From Siphonodentalium dalli (taxonomy: Eukaryota > Mollusca > Scaphopoda > Gadilida > Siphonodentaliidae), in assembly GCA_032622095.1 (NCBI GenBank), contig CP136065.1:157421577-157485576 (forward strand): 64,000 nt of DNA. Direction: 5' to 3'. Position 1 is the stretch's first letter; every line of letters starts with the position of its first letter. Shown here piece after piece: positions 34,537 through 45,844 of this stretch. The notes below the pieces were generated by a model. The model worked only from the letters and a program-made list of their open reading frames with translations. It did not search any database and was not told the DNA's origin. Position numbers and translations under genes: made by a program.

Positions 34537-34784
34537 TTAACCCTTACATGACGGGAGCTGCGCTGGTGCAGCATTAAAGATCATGTGCCAGTGCATTCTC
34601 TTATATATGTGAGTATCCCAAAGGGAGCCTCTCACATATAAGAGAATGCACTGGCTTACAAGGTCAAGGTAAATATTGTTAGGCCAATGTATTCACTTTT
34701 ATATGTGAGGCTCCCTATGTAAGAGAATGCATTGGCACAGGGTTTTCGCAAAATTTCAGGAAGCTCCAGTCATGGAAGGGTTAA
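34537..34784. mobile_element. MITE C6
   Basis: Complete: TTAA both ends, TTAACCCTTACATGACGGGA to AGTCATGGAAGGGTTAA; inverted relative to C1 (the GACCTTG spacer reads CAAGGTC). Confidence 0.8.
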
Positions 34785-35385
34785 TGTATTTGGGGAATAA
34801 AATAATACTCTTGAGTCAGATTTTAGTCATTAGGAGCTTCTGTCACCAGGAAATAGTTTTTCCCCACATATTGGAACAGGTAATCTTAATATTTTTAATT
34901 GCCATATTTTTTATTGAAAATCTATCTTTTAAATTACTTTTAAGTGTAATATTTGTAATTCCAGATGTTGCTGCTGCCGGTTGGGGGGGGGGGGGTAATA
35001 AAGCCAACATTGTTTTAGAAAGTTTTATAGAAATGTTTGTTTTTGTTGTTGGAAATTATACTGGGAAAAGACAGGATCTTTTACAATTTAGCTGCACTGA
35101 TGCAGATGATTCTAAATAATGCATCCTATGTACGTCATCCCTGACTGGTTAAGTGGTCCTGCTAATTCTATATGATGTTGGTGAGACCTTCTGAATTGCT
35201 ATGATGCTGGTACATGTAATGCAAACTGATGCTATTAAGAGCCGTTATTTGTATAAAACTTACAAAAACACATCTGTTATAAAACTTTTTAATGATGTGT
35301 GCATGTTGGTTGTTGCAATCCGACCATAATCAAGATGGCTATTTCTGTTTCGCAAACACCAGCACAGCCATTATATGGAAATATT
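34785..35385. other. Intergenic, G13 tract
   Basis: No gene supported. G13 at 34,983-34,995 follows TTCCAGATGTTGCTGCTGCC; the 130-codon frame over it depends on the G run. Confidence 0.4.
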
Positions 35386-35809
35386 TTAAAGGTACTCAAT
35401 CCAATTAAACACCTCTAAATTACTATTTCTTTGGCTTCGGGGGTAACAAATATTTGATTCAAGTCGAGAAACCTACCCATTAACGCTCAGTGTGATTAGA
35501 TTTCAATTTTTGAAGTTTAATATTTCAATTGTATATGGCCCAGAAACACGCCATCAAAAGGATGTTCTCGGTCAAAATTGCGGATGAAGATGGATAACTC
35601 TAAAAACAAGTGATAATACGGCGATATTTCGTCGAACAAAATATTGATAAATAACACATTTTGGGAAATTTGATACCATAGTTGACAGTGGTTAGCATTA
35701 TTTTGTTGCAATTAATCGATTCTGACAACTAAAGCGTATTTTGAAGAAATGTTGTTGTTGTTGTATCTTGATGATATGGGGACCCTCTGATCGGATTGAG
35801 TACCTTTAA
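35386..35809. mobile_element. TTAA element H, 424 bp
   Basis: TTAA plus a 13 bp inverted end AGGTACTCAATCC / GGATTGAGTACCT plus TTAA. The interior is AT-rich. Family (piggyBac or Kolobok type) is not decidable. Confidence 0.65.
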
Positions 35810-37055
35810 AGGATATCTGTTCTTGAACGTTTCATACAGGCACTGGCTTTTCTTTGGTTCAGATTAGACAAACGACAACTTTAGAAAAAATAAAGCTGCA
35901 TTTTCTTTACAGCATCAGTTTTTCATACCAGCATCATAACAATTCGGCAGGACTCACCAGCATCATAGAAAATTAGCAGGACCTCTGTATCTATACAGCA
36001 GCATAAGAGTTAACATTTGAGACACCATTTTTTAACAGTGAGACGCTCAGGCAGGATAATACACCTTGTATCATATGCTTTACTGTGCACATTTATCAGT
36101 TTACTGTAACACTTCCTAGGGTCAAGGGTACCTTACTCTTTATTTTCCATGACCTACTATCTTACTCTATGCACAGCACATGTTATAACACACATAATAC
36201 TAGAGGTCCTATTCCACATGAATTAACAAATCGGGCAGTCTGTTTTTTAGTTAGTTGCGATTTATTAGCATTCTGAGCCAGTGAGTACATGCAGTGTCAC
36301 CCACTTAGGAGGCATTAACCTCAATTAGTGTTGATATATTTTCAGTTTTAGCTGACACCTCATGGAAATGACTTATTTTTCACTGTTTTCCAGGGTGGGG
36401 GTAATTTTTACTGACCGAGCAGAATTGAACTTCACCAACTTTTTAGTTTTCCATACTATATTGATAATATTTTGAATGTTTGTTTTGCTTTAAGTCTGTA
36501 TTTTCCTAAAATGCTCCATTCCAAAATACACCCATCAATCTCCATAGATGCTCCATTATGGTGTAAACTTCTTGAAAGGATATAGAAGACAAAGCCTACG
36601 ACAGCAGGTTTTTGATTGGTATAAAAAAAACTTAACACATTTGTCATAATATTACAATGCTGCGTGTAGGGAAAATCATGCTACCTTTTCTTTGAGAAAT
36701 CCAACAATCTACTGGATAAAAATCAGTTGAATTCTCCAAGTGCAATAAACATTGGGACATCCAATAAAGAGCTCCCTTTTGATTCTGGGGTTTAACATGA
36801 ATATACAAAATTATGAAAGGACAAAAATGTTATTATAGATCTTCTGTTCGACATGGATTAACAATCACACTGTGTTATGTAGTTCTTTTGGGATTTATTA
36901 TCATTCTGAGCTAGTGAGTCACAGCATGACACTCACTTATGATGATCTACTTTTAGTTTTACTGACACCTTGTGCATCTGACTTATTTTGCACTGTAAGT
37001 TGGCTATCCCAGTCTCCTATAAAAACACATGTTAAAACTTGTTTGCATTTTATAT
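35810..37055. other. Intergenic, no gene seen
   Basis: ATTTATTA.CATTCTGAGC.AGTGAGT...ACAGC near 36,263 and 36,895 marks a diverged ~630 bp direct repeat (both followed by TGACACCT..TG..). No coding frame. Confidence 0.4.
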
Positions 37056-37150
37056 GCCTGTTTGAAAAAAAAATTGCTTTATTATGTGATTGGTCTGTCC
37101 ATCTGTCCATGCCAACAAAAGGGGTTTATGCAGTTTGGACTTTGGTTTAA
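37056..37150 (+). repeat. J head fragment
   Basis: TATGCCTGTTTGAAAAAAA...ATTATGTGATTGGTCTGTCC is the J head (compare 21,731 and 49,596); the tandem units are absent. Confidence 0.6.
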
Positions 37151-38109
37151 ATGTGGTTTAGGGGCTTTTTGGGTTTAAGACTTTAAGATACGGGCGGCGT
37201 TGGTGGCGGGTATGCTGTTAAAATATTCACCTCCGCAAAAAAAATGCCATAAACAGAAATAATAGTAAAATATAGACAGACATTGTTCTTATACCAATCA
37301 GAAATATGGCATAAACAGTGTGTTATTGTCAAATGTTTTTCCTTTGTTATGTAAACAAAAGCAAAAAACGTTCCAGAATCTGGCTTTTGTTTAGATCCAG
37401 ATATGGTAAACATATTGAGCGTTATTTGTTACTGTTTTCCTGATATGGAAATAATAAAGAGCTTTTATATCATTTGTGTGTGATTAACCAATAGAATTGC
37501 GCTGTTTTATGTAAACAGAAGCAAAACTTCTGTAACACAAGCAGGTTCTTCTTTACGTACACCATCGTACGTCTTGATGACAATATACTATATACGCGCT
37601 GATTATGTTTGGCATATGGACAAAACTATTTATATTTTAATATTTCTTCTGTTGATGGCAATTTGAACAAATATGAATATTTCTCCGACGAACTCCGCTC
37701 GTGCCTTTAAACCCTTAAACCTTTTTGTTTTTGCCATATTAACTGTTGTTTGGGGTCTATAAATCATTCTAACACAAATTTCTAAAAACCACAAAATTTG
37801 GACAAAATTTATGTCCACACTGTCCTTGCATTCAAGGAAAAGGATTGAGGGCTCAAGCTCATTAACCCTGAACATTCATAATAATATATCTGCAAATAAT
37901 TTTTAATTTTATCCAGTACTGAAAAGTTTACATAACACATAGACATATATACATCAAGTTACTAATAACAGTTAACAGAGATAATGTATATTGTATATGT
38001 GGTATGCTAATATCAATATTCAAAGTAGCCCTTAAACTTCTTTCATTGGTGCACTTTTTGATGCCTCATTTAAGCTTGTTAATATGGACCCTCAGCACGT
38101 AAACCACTA
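37151..38109. other. Intergenic, no gene seen
   Basis: No supported feature. Confidence 0.4.
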
Positions 38110-38750
38110 ACATGTATCCACTTAAACACCCTTTCATTTGTCTAGTTGTCTGTCCGTCCATTAGCAATTTTGGTTTCCGGAAGATAACTTTAGTTTGGGT
38201 TATTTTCTCGGAACTAAATTTGGTATGTGAGTTTTCCAGACCAAATTACAGGTCAAGTTCGAATTTGGGTTCATTCCGATTATTTTGTACTGACTTATGG
38301 CTCTTTTCGACTTAGAATTTTCAATATTTGAGGTTTCCGGATGATAACTTTAGTTTGGGTTATTTTATCGGAACCAAATTTGTATGCGAGTTTTCCAGAT
38401 CAAAATATAGGCCAAGTTCAATTATGGGTTTGGTCTGAATATTTTGTATTGACTCTTTGCTCTTGTCGACTTTGAATTTTTAATATTTGAGGTTTCCAGA
38501 TGATAACTTTAGTTTGGTTTATTTTATCAGAACCAAATTTGGTATGTGAGTTTTCCAGTCCGAAATAAAGGTCAAGTTCGAATATGGGATCGATCCGAAT
38601 ATTTTTTTACTGACTTATGGTTCTTTTTTACTTAGAATTTTCAATATTTGAGGTTTCCAGATGATAATTAAGTTTGGTTTATTTTATCTGAACCAAATTT
38701 GGTATGTGAGTTTTCCAGACCAAAATACCCAGTGTAGCGCTTGTTAATAT
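38110..38750 (+). repeat. J2: four ~160 bp tandem units
   Basis: GGTTTCC.GATGATAACTTTAG recurs at 38,172, 38,332, 38,491 and 38,652 with AACCAAATTTGGTATGTGAG and CAGGTCAAGTTCGAATTTGG between. Ends CAGTGTAGCGCTTGTTA. Period 160 rather than the 171 of J1. Confidence 0.75.
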
Positions 38751-38855
38751 ATTAGGCGAGCTAGCACTGTCAACCTAGCCAGCTCGGTTTGACAGAACGA
38801 GCTAGCCTGCTTAACCGGGCCAGCTTTTTCCATGTAAACACTTTACCTCCTCTTA

Positions 38856-38886
<31 letters not shown>

Positions 38887-39460
38887 CTTCCCAGGCTGAG
38901 AAAGAATGATGGTGTAGAAGAGTAATGAACCGATAATCTATATATAAAACAGGTCTGTGTGTGTGTGTATAACTTGGTCACGCTTTTGGCGCATTTATAA
39001 CTTTTCAACCATGCGCCCAAATTTGTAACATACAGTCTGACACATTTTAGAATACGACACGCAAATTTTCACGCTGATCGATTAAAGACGGCCTGAGATA
39101 TAGCCCATTTTCCAAGGGTTGCGGTGGCAAAATTTATGTCGATATATGAGTGATGTAGCATAGGAAAGTACGGGCGTCGCTGAGAGAACTCTATAGCGAT
39201 TTACATGTATGTCATGTGCTAAGTAAACTGACCAAACTCTTTTCACAGGTCATTTTTGATGGACAATCCCCTAGTATTCTGTGGTATGAGATAGACATAT
39301 GTGTGGGTGTGACTACACTCTCTGCTAATGAAAATGTTATGCTGACAGTCAAATTCTCTTTCGAGGCTAAGCATACTGTTTTCAATGATTAATGATGCTT
39401 CTTTTGTATTTACATGTACATGTATAACAAAATTATAGTCCATTGCTGAACTTTTTAAAT
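38751..39460. other. Intergenic with C28 tract and GT repeat
   Basis: C28 at 38,856-38,883; (GT)n at ~38,957-38,970. No gene. Confidence 0.5.
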
Positions 39461-39965
39461 TTTGTGTCCGTCCGAACATATCACCTTGTAACTAGGGTGT
39501 TAATTATCAGATTTTGTTGTCCTTTGGCATGTGTTAGCACAGGTCGGGGGGAAGGATACCCACAAAATACGGGTTTCGTCCATTAATTCTTACCAGTGTT
39601 ACGTCCTTTGTTTGACTTGGAAAAGTTTGAATTTTGTGTCTGAAAGAACATTTCAGCTTGTAACTTTGGCAAGGATCTTCTGATCAGTTGTGCTTTGGTA
39701 TTGTGATAGTACATGTTGGGGGGGAAAGGATACCGACTTACTACAGGTTTCGTCCATTAAATTTTACCAGATTTACAGCCCTTGGTCGACTTGAAATTTT
39801 GTATGACTTTTGTCCCTGTACAAACATTTCAACTTGCAACTTAGGCATGGATCAGCAAATTTGGTTGCACTTTAATTGGTGTATTGATAGCCCAGTTTAA
39901 TGGGAAAGGCCAGATACCCACTTCTTTGATTTAGAAAATAACAAAAGGGGGGGGGGGCAATGTGA
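39461..39965 (+). repeat. J-related tandem, ~172 bp units
   Basis: Three units with TTTTGT.CC...ACATTTCA.CTTG.AACT (39,458, 39,632, 39,803) and GGGTTTCGTCCATTAA.T, ending in G11 (39,947-39,957) and GGCACGGCACTTGTTTAA. Confidence 0.6.
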
Positions 39966-40026
39966 TGCTTGGCACGGCACTTGTTTAATTTGTGTGCTGT
40001 CAATTTTAATGAAAAATTTATTGAAA

Positions 40027-40134
40027 TACAGTAATGACCTAAATAATCAACAAGCCATATTTCCAACTAAATCCTGAAAAGTTAACCATAATTATGCTGT
40101 GGTTAAGGAGTTGATTATTTAGGGCATTACTGTA
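40027..40134. mobile_element. MITE A7, internally deleted
   Basis: TACAGTAATGACCTAAATAATC joined directly to the right arm (AACAAGCCATATTTCC to CATTACTGTA): 108 bp. Confidence 0.8.
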
Positions 40135-40527
40135 CCTGCTTAGAAAGTTTGTTTTCTGTGAGCTGCAACCCACTTTATATATAGCTTATCTCATCCTGTC
40201 TTCATTCACTGTGACAATATAACACAGTGATGCTTCCTTCACTGCTGCATATATAGATTCCAGGGTGTTAATTCAAACCTTGAGTCAAGAACAGCCATTG
40301 CAAATACTAACTTTGTTAAATATTTATTTTTGTCTTTCTGTTTACTTTACCTTGTTTGAAGACTTAATTATTCGGTCAATGTAATGAATCCGCATTTTTT
40401 TTGTATGTGATGATCACTTATTTTTGTATTTATTTACAAATCGTGTTCTTGTGATATACCTTTTGGTTCATTCGTTGTAAGGGATCAGGGTGGTGGCATT
40501 GGTCTGGCAGGAGAGGGGCTATTTTAT
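40135..40527. other. Intergenic, no gene seen
   Basis: No recognised feature. Confidence 0.4.
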
Positions 40528-40792
40528 TTAACCGTTCCATGACGGTAGCTGCGCCGGTGAAGCATTATATATCCTGTGCCCTTGCATTCTCTTATATATG
40601 TGAGTCTCCCATAGGGAGCCTCACATATATAAGAGAATACACTGGCTTACAAGGTCAAAGGTAAATATTGTTAAGCCAATGTATTTTCTTATATATGCGA
40701 GGCTCCCTTTGGGAGATTGACATATATAAGAGAATGTATTGGCACAGGGTTTTTCGCAAAATTTCAGGAAGCTCCAGTCATGAAAAGGTTAA
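40528..40792. mobile_element. MITE C7
   Basis: Complete with TTAA at both ends; two intact C hairpins; same orientation as C6. Confidence 0.8.
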
Positions 40793-41063
40793 GAATGTGA
40801 ATTCACATTGTGTATGCTGAATGCTCACCGACATACAATGATGTAATATGTACTTTAATACCAGTTTGTCATATAGAGTGAATAGGTTAATACAGAGTTT
40901 AGAGAAGAAGATTAATCATGTCATGTTAAAACCAACTGTCATCAGTTAGGCGAAACATTTTTCTGCTTGTTGCACATTACCATATTAGACATCAAAATAA
41001 TGTAAGATATATTGCTGATATAGTCAAAAAATATCTGACAAGTGAAATGGATTAATGTTAGTG

Positions 41064-41160
41064 ATGCAGTGATGCAGTGATCCAGAGCACATGTTTTGGG
41101 CCTGCTGGTCTCATAACATCATTGTGTGATCATATCATGGGTTAGAATCCCACACTGTCA
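41064..41160 (+). repeat. tRNA-derived SINE remnant
   Basis: GATGCAGTGATCCAGAGCAC (~41,071-41,090) fits an A box and GGGTTAGAATCCC (~41,139-41,151) a good B box. The A box is preceded by a partial duplication (GATGCAGT twice). Confidence 0.45.
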
Positions 41161-41253
41161 TTCAACATCAAGTGCTGTGTTGGATCCCTTTGGCAAGTGA
41201 TTTCAACCATATGATACTACAGTTGTCACATGAGGGGGGGGATGACATGCCTA

Positions 41254-41337
41254 TTAACCCTTCCATGACTGGAGCTTCCTGAAATTTTGCGAAAACTCTG
41301 TGCCAATGCAATCGGTTATATATGCTAGTCTCCCATG
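41254..41337. mobile_element. C8: 5' fragment of MITE C
   Basis: TTAACCCTTCCATGACTGGA through GAAATTTTGCGAAAAC to TATATATGCTAGTCTCCCAT, cut off where a MITE A fragment begins. Confidence 0.7.
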
Positions 41338-41341
41338 CATA

Positions 41342-41411
41342 TACAGTAATGCTCTAATTAATTGACCCCTTAACCACAGCAGAATTATGGGTAACTTTTC
41401 AGGATTTAGAT
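41342..41411. mobile_element. MITE A8, left arm fragment
   Basis: TACAGTAATGCTCTAATTAA to TTTTCAGGATTTAG; the right arm is missing. Confidence 0.7.
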
Positions 41412-41629
41412 GTAAGCAAGGATTCCCTCAAAATTTTAGCAGGACTTCTGTAAATATTCACATCGGTGCAGGTCTCTTCTGGCAACAGCCCCATGACAAC
41501 TGATTTGAATTTTAAATACACAGGTCTTGTGTAAATATAAATTATAAAGGTAACAAATGTTTACAACTTCAACGACCATTTATAAGCTTATGAAATCTAT
41601 TTATGAATGAAGTATATATTTCTATCAGT

Positions 41630-42120
41630 TTTTTCCGTTCGTCTGTGTCCGTCCAGGCAGATATCTCAAACACTGGTTGTCAGATCTTAATTAAATTTGG
41701 TATGGATGTTCACTGCTATGTTCCACGGATTGTTCAATGATTTCCCCCCCCCCCCCCCCCCCCGGATTTTCCGTTCTAGAGTTATCCGTCTTTGTTTATC
41801 TGCAAATGTTTTTTTTTTGTCTGCGAGCAGATATCTCCACCACCGTTTAATGAATCTCAATGAAATTTGGTATGGATGTTCACTACTATGAGCACAATCA
41901 ATTGAGTGTTCAATCGTTTTTTTTTTCCGGTTTTCCGTTCTAGAGTCATTCATCTTTGTTTATTTGGAAGTGTTGTTTTTTTGTCTGTATCTCCACCACC
42001 GTTTGAAGGATATCAATTAAATTTGGTATGGATGTTCACTACTATGATGGCAATTGTGTATTCAATTGTTTTGTTCGTGTTTTCCATTCTAGTTCATCCT
42101 ATTTCACTCTTAAGGATAAA
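41630..42120 (+). repeat. P2: tandem units with GAGCAGATATCTC.ACCA
   Basis: Three ~165 bp units with ATTAAATTTGGTATGGATGT and TTTTCCGTTCTAGAGT.AT; a C20 tract (41,744-41,763) in the first. Confidence 0.65.
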
Positions 42121-42386
42121 AATAGATCATAAATGTATGGTTTACTAAAATAACTCCATTAGGCTTTAATATAGTGTCAGATGTTCCAGGAAACTGTATT
42201 GTAATATCCTTCACACAGGGTAAGTTTTCTGGTTTATATGACAAGTGCTTTGTATGTTTTCAAGCACCGCTGGCTGCACAATGAAGTAATAATGTCAACA
42301 GCTCAACTCATGAAACGAGTTTATAATATCAGTGAAAAGATGAATGGATGTACATGGACTATTAAGCACTGACTATTAATCACGGA
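42121..42386. other. Spacer
   Basis: No recognised feature. Confidence 0.4.
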
Positions 42387-42603
42387 TACAGTAATGCCAT
42401 AAGTAATCGACTCCTTAACCACAGCAGAATTATGGGTAACTTTTCAGGATTTAGTCGGAAATATGGCTTGTTGCCATTCATCGGAAAGCTCTCCCCGAGA
42501 GCTTTCCGATGAATGGCAACAAGCCATATTTCCGAATAAATCCTAAAAAATTACCCATAATTCTGCTGTGGTTAAGAAGTCGATTATTTAGGGCATTACT
42601 GTA
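42387..42603. mobile_element. MITE A9, near-perfect hairpin
   Basis: Arms of ~105 bp pair with few mismatches around GGAAAGCTCTCCCCGAGAGC; TACAGTAATGCC to GGGCATTACTGTA. Confidence 0.85.
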
Positions 42604-42749
42604 TGTACTTTTATACCAGATTGCATCCACTGCGCAGATTTATAGCTTTGTGTGCATTGTGTGCATTGACTGGAGATGGATCATTGTGCTCCAAAGCATT
42701 AATCCTGTTTGATATTCCCATTTTAAAAATGTGACTTATTTAACATGTT

Positions 42750-43220
42750 TTGTTATGTCTGTACAACCGTCCATTAATATTTCATTTTCGATGATAACTT
42801 TAGATCTATCAAACTTAATGGCATTAAATTAAGTATTGAGGTTTAATTACTAACACAAGATACAGATCAAGTTCGGTTTCGGGTTTCGACCGCCCATTTA
42901 TGCCCTTTGTCAGAATTTGGTCTCTATTTCATTGCCGGATAACTTCATTAATTGTTAATTTAATGAAATGAAATATGGTGTGCAGTTGACAACCATAAAA
43001 TACATGTCAAATTCGATTTTGGGTTCCTATAGCTCCGTCCTTTTATACCAGAGTTACTTACCTCATTTGTTATCACCACCAAACTTGGTATGTGGCTAAA
43101 TTTTCTTTAAAAAAATGCAAGTTGTGAATGCTGTGTGAATCGGACAATATCTAATTACTTTCAACAGAGTTATGTACCTCTTTTGACTTTGAATTTTTTT
43201 TTATTGGTTTCCAGAGCTGG
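42750..43220 (+). repeat. J-related degenerate units
   Basis: TTCGATGATAACTTTAGATC, CAGATCAAGTTCGGTTTCGG, GAGTTACTTACCTC and GAGTTATGTACCTC mark two to three eroded J units. Confidence 0.5.
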
Positions 43221-43694
43221 AAGATGGAAGTTTGATTCAATTATATTTTTCCATATTTTAATTTACTTCTTTCAAAAAAAGGCAACATTGACATTTCTCA
43301 GATCATAATTTATATAATTTGCACAGTTTCATATGGTATTCTACCTGTTATGGTGGTACGAGCTCATTGACTAGTTTCACATACTATTGTAAGCATTCAT
43401 CAAAAATTTCATTGCCTTCTATAACATCTACATAATTCCATGTATCCCATTGGGTATTCCAGTTTTTATGTTAAAATTGACGTTCAAGACAATTATGTTT
43501 ATAAATCGTGTCTATTACCCTATTTTTTCCGCGAGGAGCCACTAAATTTCTGCCTATTTGCATAATGCACAATTAACGTCATATCTATATGACAGATATA
43601 TGAGAGTGAAATCAAAACAAGATAATTTTGTTAACTCTCCGCAAGCTAACTTAAAATGTTCACTTCCAGGGCATCCTCTGAATTTATTTTAATA
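43221..43694. other. Intergenic, no gene seen
   Basis: No recognised feature. Confidence 0.4.
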
Positions 43695-44102
43695 TTAACA
43701 CGTTGAGTGCCACTACGAGTTATCTCGTAGTACACAACCTTCGCAGGTTGCCACTACGAGTTATCTCGTAGTGGTTTCCATGTCATGTAACTGACAAACG
43801 GAAGCAGTGGAATAGGTCGATGCACCACGAAAACCCGCATCGGGACATCAGAACAGCAGTTGTTTTTGGAATACACTGTGCGGCTCCATTTTGGGGCTAG
43901 GTATTTTATTATTTATAATTCAAGTAAAGCGGAACAATTATTCCCTAAAGCTACATTGTACCCTCTTCCGAACGTGTTGGACAATGGAAAGCAAACAAAG
44001 CATAACAATTACCGTACTCTAGACTTCATGCTGTTCATCGAACTGTTCCACATGTATGTACGGATAAATGGTTTTGTGTAGCATAGAGGTTTGGGGTAAG
44101 GG

Positions 44103-44376
44103 CAGTGTTCGCGCTGGACCGAAAAAAACTTTAGCCAAAAGTTTAGCCAAATGAAAATTTCATTAGCCAAATGAAAAAAACTTTAGCCAAATGTTTTTTA
44201 GCCAAATTAAAAAAAACTATGGCCAAATTAAATAATCGTTTTCTGGTCGGTTCACAATTAATGACTAAAACGTCAAATCTAACAGACACAGGTAAAATAC
44301 ACAATAATTTAACTAATTTTTATGAACTAGAAATAATTTTATATATATAATTTATTAATCTTTATGTGAAAGAGTG

Positions 44377-44407
<31 letters not shown>

Positions 44408-45056
44408 TAACCAGGGATTGTCCTTCTTAATGTCATTAAATTTTTGTTTTATATCAATATCTTTTTTTAAATCATTAAATATTAATTATTCTTGCGAAAA
44501 TATTTAAGTGACATCTGGAAACTAATAACTTAATATTGTTACGACATTATCAAATTGCAATCTGTCATAAAAGCATGCATATTATTTTGAATGTATCGGT
44601 ATTGACGACAAATATCTGTCGTGATTCACATTTGGCTGATTAAGCTATTGTCTTACACTTGGTGCTCATAAACCTTGGCCGTCATAAATACAATGTCATC
44701 ATACACATGCATTGTGCAGGAGTCCCGTGAGTGACCAGACAGACAATGCGGGATTAGCGGATTAAATGTAAAATAATGATTTTTTGCTGTTTCGTGCAGA
44801 GTGACGGGTTTCCCTTTGTACTGTCCGCGATCGGGTTTCCCTTTATACAGTCGGCGATATATTCCCACTTACGATGTTTTCGGACTAGATCGTTCACATC
44901 ACAGAATTGAAAACCCACTTGCCAAAAATTCATGCTTTCAGTCTCCATTTGGGGTCAAAAATTTTAGCCAAAAGTTTAGCCAAATGAAATTTTTATTAGC
45001 CAAATTCGAAAAAGATTAGCCATTGGCTAATTTGGCTACCGACAGCGCGAACACTG
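44103..45056. mobile_element. hAT-like non-autonomous element inside B2
   Basis: Perfect 14 bp inverted ends CAGTGTTCGCGCTG / CAGCGCGAACACTG flanked by the 8 bp duplication GGTAAGGG (44,095-44,102 and 45,057-45,064). CAG.GTTCGC ends with 8 bp duplications are the hAT signature. B1 and B3 supply the empty site (AGTAAAGGGTGACTTATTT). Both subterminal zones hold clustered TTTAGCCAAATG words in direct orientation. G28 at 44,380-44,407. GGGTTTCCCTTT.TAC occurs twice at 44,807-44,840. No transposase frame. Confidence 0.85.
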
Positions 45057-45258
45057 GGTAAGGGTAACTTATTTCCAGACGGATGGATTATATGGAATCG
45101 TTACATGTAGCACACTCCTGAATGTACAGGGATCTATTTGGCTACTGTTGCATCGTTGCTTTAATTTTGTGCTGACAAATCTTCCTACACTATTATTTCG
45201 GGCTGTACTTTGGAACCCTAGCATAGGCCTAAATCAGGCTATATGGGAGATAACTTAC

Positions 45259-45384
45259 AATGCCCGAAACAACAGAAGATGCATGCTCGTAAATTTGCAT
45301 GCTCGTAGTCATGGATGAAATAAACTCATCCTCACAGGAAACAAGTTCACCCGATTCCACGTCGGATTCACCGTCTGTAGCCAT
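45259..45384 (-). CDS. Candidate acidic first exon inside B2
   Basis: Same start as in B1 (MATDGESDVESGELVSCEDE). It is then changed by an in-frame 12-base gain where ATGCTCGTA is repeated. It still ends at ATT|GTAAGT (GT at 45,258-45,257). Length 42 codons. That the indel is a multiple of three is consistent with coding constraint, but one case proves little. Confidence 0.4.
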
Positions 45385-45812
45385 GCATGCTCATATAAGT
45401 AATTTGCTCCAGCGTGCATCAGCCATAATATAACTATATAACGAGCTATAACCACCACAAGGACACACACACCTCCATAAATATGCTGACCACCAAAATA
45501 ACTTGTTTGGGTAACATTCCACTTCATATTTGTTGCTCAAACGTGTCCAATTGTGTCTATGAGATAACTCGTAGTTGGCACTGGTGGTGGGAATAATCAA
45601 ATTCCTTCTGCCATTGCCGGCTACGAGTTATCTCGTAGTACTATCAATCGCCGTTTCTGTCATCTAAAGTCGCGACGTCATCCAATTATTGCTTCATTGA
45701 AGCCAAATTATGGTCTACTACGGGTATCTATCTTGCCACGATTTGGCAAACTGGCGAGATTACTAATTGATTTCCGGCACTCAACGTGTTAAACTGCATA
45801 TTTACTTATTGG

Positions 45813-45844
45813 TACAGTAATGCCGTAAATAATTGACTCCTTAA
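45813..45844. mobile_element. MITE A10, left end (interrupted by B3)
   Basis: TACAGTAATGCCGTAAATAATT to CTCCTTAA. The rest of this MITE resumes at 47,423 after B3; TTAA (45,841-45,844 and 47,419-47,422) is the duplicated target. Confidence 0.85.

Larger units (their letters stand above)
43695..45792. mobile_element. B2: TTAA-flanked piggyBac-like element carrying a hAT-like insertion
   Basis: TTAA at 43,695-43,698 and 45,789-45,792; ends CACGTTGAGTGCC / GGCACTCAACGTG. The 18 bp pseudo-palindrome CTACGAGTTATCTCGTAG occurs at 43,713 and 43,754 on the left and at 45,557 and 45,621 on the right, as expected of enzyme-binding sites near element ends. Without the 954 bp insertion the element is about 1.1 kb; compared with B3 it lacks ~450 bp between AGAACA repeats (a likely internal deletion). 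It carries the acidic minus-strand exon (45,259-45,384) but no catalytic domain. Confidence 0.75.

Noticed and set aside
34727-35119. 130-codon plus-strand frame
   Set aside because: Starts in a MITE C arm and runs through a G13 tract and AT-rich sequence; composite of unrelated pieces.
43860-44081. ~70-codon plus-strand frame shared by B2 and B3
   Set aside because: Broken by a stop in B1, opposite in strand to the better-supported acidic exon, and not recognisable as a transposase part.
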